33,270 nucleotides of DNA from positions 1 to 33,270 of the forward strand of contig JANWIZ010000012.1 in NCBI GenBank assembly GCA_025449635.1. Direction: 5' to 3'. This document shows, one piece after another, positions 32,501 to 33,270 of the stretch (position 1 is the first letter of the stretch; the number at the start of each line of letters is the position of its first letter). Origin of the DNA: Patescibacteria group bacterium. Its GTDB lineage: Bacteria; Patescibacteriota; Microgenomatia; Woykebacterales; RBG-16-39-9b. A program made the translations under genes and the position numbers. The notes beneath the pieces were generated by a model. That model had not been told where the DNA came from. It searched no databases and worked only from the letters and a program-made list of their open reading frames with translations.

Positions 32501-33270
32501 TTTTGAGGCGCACCAGTTGCAGTCCAGCCCGATGGTGTGTTTAGAAATACATTATAGTTGCCAGTAACTAAATTACTGGCAAAATACCAGGGAGCAGTGT
32601 TGCAGTTAGTAAGTTTATATACCTGATTAAAACTGCTGGGGCCAAGAAGCTCTACCGAAAAACCAGCAAGGGGAAGCGTTGCTGGATCTGCACATCCAGT
32701 TCCAGGCTCTTCAATTAGCTTTTCGTTCGTATCATAAACTCCGTTTCCGTTTTGATCTATAAAAATTCTACCTACTATATTTCCAGTTGTGGGAGGAACA
32801 TTAACGTTAACTGTTATGTATGAGGGGATTTTACCCAAAACAGTTATACTTGCACCGCTTTTTGGATCAGTAAAGGTACTACCTACAGGAATAGCGGTCG
32901 AAAGTCTGTCAGCGGGAGGCGAAGGGTCAACCAGCAGTGACTCTGTTGCACCAGTATTGTAGTAAATGGCTATTTGAGCCCCATCGAATACATTTCCAGC
33001 CCCAGTAATCTGTGCATCATAACCTACCGGCTGCCTGTAATGAACGTAAAGAAAATCACCGTTTCCTCGCGGAATTTTTAATGCCTTAAGACCTCCCGCA
33101 GTTGCAAGAGGAGTAATGTTATAATTTCCGGAGGTTGGGGTAACAATTTCACCAGGATCTAGCCATCCAAACCGTTCTTTGTGTAGCGCTGTATGATGTT
33201 CCCCATAAAAACCCATTATAGATCCATGGTCGTTATAACCCTCGTTTGTACAACCCGAATCCGCAATACT
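29596..33270 (-). CDS. M11/gametolysin-type metallopeptidase with SdrD_B, Ig, FN3 and dockerin domains (5' cut)
   Basis: The frame stays open through 33270, 18 codons beyond the ORF-track start, so the N-terminus lies outside the window; 1224 aa are visible. Residues 1-160 match the C-terminal half of the peptidase M11 domain (CTNEGYNDHGSIMGFY, HHTALHKERFGWL, VHYRQPVGYDAQ); the zinc-binding HExxH should lie just upstream. Two SdrD_B-like domains follow (about 163-285, IFIDQNGNGVYD; and 285-405, VFNDLNSNGRLD). Six Ig-like repeats (about 426-985), one FN3 (about 987-1080) and a seventh Ig-like repeat (1082-1170) come next. A dockerin ends the protein (DINGDTKVNVLDLSVIL and DLNRDSIVDIVDLSILL). 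It is probably a secreted protease that docks to the cohesins encoded just downstream. Confidence 0.88.
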   Translation of the reverse strand, partial: SIADSGCTNEGYNDHGSIMGFYGEHHTALHKERFGWLDPGEIVTPTSGNYNITPLATAGGLKALKIPRGNGDFLYVHYRQPVGYDAQITGAGNVFDGAQIAIYYNTGATESLLVDPSPPADRLSTAIPVGSTFTDPKSGASITVLGKIPSYITVNVNVPPTTGNIVGRIFIDQNGNGVYDTNEKLIEEPGTGCADPATLPLAGFSVELLGPSSFNQVYKLTNCNTAPWYFASNLVTGNYNVFLNTPSGWTATGAPQNAPNWTLTGFDAVSGNLTAGQTKDIWFGVKPPTVELDVQVFNDLNSNGRLDSGEALNSASNPAFSSTVATITENSDDNPATGQRNITSLIPANGIYIQHRNVGKYYQFRAQPSTNWVVTSYSANRAHGSCPASTSCSYNQGWTQVLTLQSGQPAAFYLGVKYIPPDSIAPTVSLTAPTTGSFVSGTSVVVTATATDNTGGSGVNRVEFYLDGAASPSSSDTSSPYSWSWNTTTVTNGNHTIVAKAIDNAENSTNSTATTLKVDNSAPTVSLTAPAANTKLIGTTNITATATDNSGGSGINRVEFLVDGVVKCTDTTSSYSCSWNTITATDGIHSITIKAYDNQNNSSTSTAVSVTVDNTAPNVSITAPASGATVSGNSVNINATSTDVTSTVSKVEFLIDGSLYCTDSASPYSCSWNSTLSSDGAHTITATAYDTLGNTRSVSINVTTSNDTTPPTVSVTAPTSGANISGTTTVTASASDNIGVIKVEFYSGTTKLGEDLTSPYSYSWNTTLTTNGSKSVSAKAYDSANNIGTSPLVNVTVDNSMPTASISTPVANAFLKGTVVYSANASDNNSVTQVQFLVDGSVVNSDTSSPYSYSWNTTAVTNANHSLTVKAYDAAGNITTSNAINVTVDNTAPNVSITSPASGSTVTGAVILDAAATDNTGVTNVEFLVDGVVKGTDPTDPYRYSWDTTTYTNGSHTLIANAYDAAGNVKVSTAINVTVSNTIPDTQAPTIPSNLVATAVSHSQVNLSWTVSTDNVGVVGYNIFRNSTKIATSVTNSFGDSTVVASTNYSYTVSAYDAVPNTSTLSSPSTVTTPAQADTQNPSVSISSPANNSTVSGMVNVSATASDNVGVTKVEFYLNGNLVATDTIAPYSYSWNTISESNNSHQISAKAFDAANNSTISSIITVTVTNGNANPDINGDTKVNVLDLSVILSKWGATSSSGDLNRDSIVDIVDLSILLSNWSP
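30025..31995 (-). repeat. Tandem Ig-domain coding repeats (about 285 bp period)
   Basis: Seven repeats, interrupted by one FN3 unit, recur about every 280-290 bp. Each encodes P-x-V-S-(I/L)-(T/S)-(A/S)-P at the start, a VxxVEF(Y/L)(L/V)DG strand, a SPYSYSWN core and an (A)KAYD strand. DNA identity is highest around the VEF and SYSWN segments, with near-copies of the plus-strand string TTCCAAGAATA. The repetition also produces several false plus-strand ORFs. Confidence 0.85.

Overview
The window looks like a piece of a small-genome bacterium of the Candidate Phyla Radiation (Patescibacteria). A Microgenomates- or Katanobacteria-like lineage is my best guess, but no rRNA or ribosomal protein is present to fix it. 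The basis is a low-GC body (about 37-38% by eye), tight gene packing with frequent start/stop overlaps, valyl- and methionyl-tRNA synthetases lacking C-terminal extensions, Gram-positive-style surface proteins anchored by membrane helices, and TGA used as an ordinary stop. tRNA-Cys is the only RNA gene recognised, and no CRISPR array or transposase was seen.

Layout. 1-1.3 kb (minus): a 433-codon open frame running off the left edge, clearly richer in GC than everything else, behind a good promoter and a roughly 240-nt structured leader with an internal terminator. 1.6-6.5 kb (minus): UvrD/RecB-type helicase-nuclease with an Fe-S cysteine signature, two small unknown proteins behind it, and RmuC. 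6.6-14 kb (plus): a small membrane protein, metG and tatD, then a run of envelope-glycan genes (BcsA-like GT2, a short GT-C-like membrane protein, a DUF1648-like membrane protein, a WecA/MraY-like transferase, a UbiA/DPPR-synthase-like transferase). 14-17.2 kb: a leaderless membrane protein, a PEGA protein, tRNA-Cys, an M23 peptidase behind a two-hairpin leader, and a SurA-N-type chaperone. 17.3-23.2 kb (minus): guaB, groES-groEL under a degenerate CIRCE operator, and galU coupled to a membrane-tethered solute-binding protein. 23.3-27 kb (plus): NYN-domain protein, tsaD, valS.

The most striking part is 27.05-33.27 kb (minus): a compact operon of three exported proteins. In transcription order it encodes (1) an M11/gametolysin-type metallopeptidase (N-terminus and probable HExxH outside the window) with SdrD_B-like domains, seven Ig-like repeats, one FN3 and a C-terminal dockerin; (2) a membrane-tethered protein with a cohesin, two Ig-like domains and its own dockerin; (3) a cohesin protein with a signal peptide, FN3 and SpaA-like domains and a C-terminal membrane anchor. 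Together these resemble a minimal cellulosome-style scaffold, but carrying a protease and encoded by a presumed episymbiont. The proposed assembly (dockerin enzyme, cohesin-dockerin adaptor, cohesin anchor) is inference from domain architecture.

A second theme is transcription-start architecture. Several genes at the head of a transcript (uvrD-like, the 6.56 kb gene, the 14.5 kb gene, tsaD, and nearly the SurA-like gene) have a -10 box only 7-11 nt before the ATG and no Shine-Dalgarno, implying leaderless mRNAs. Some operon-internal genes, such as groES and groEL, have strong SDs.
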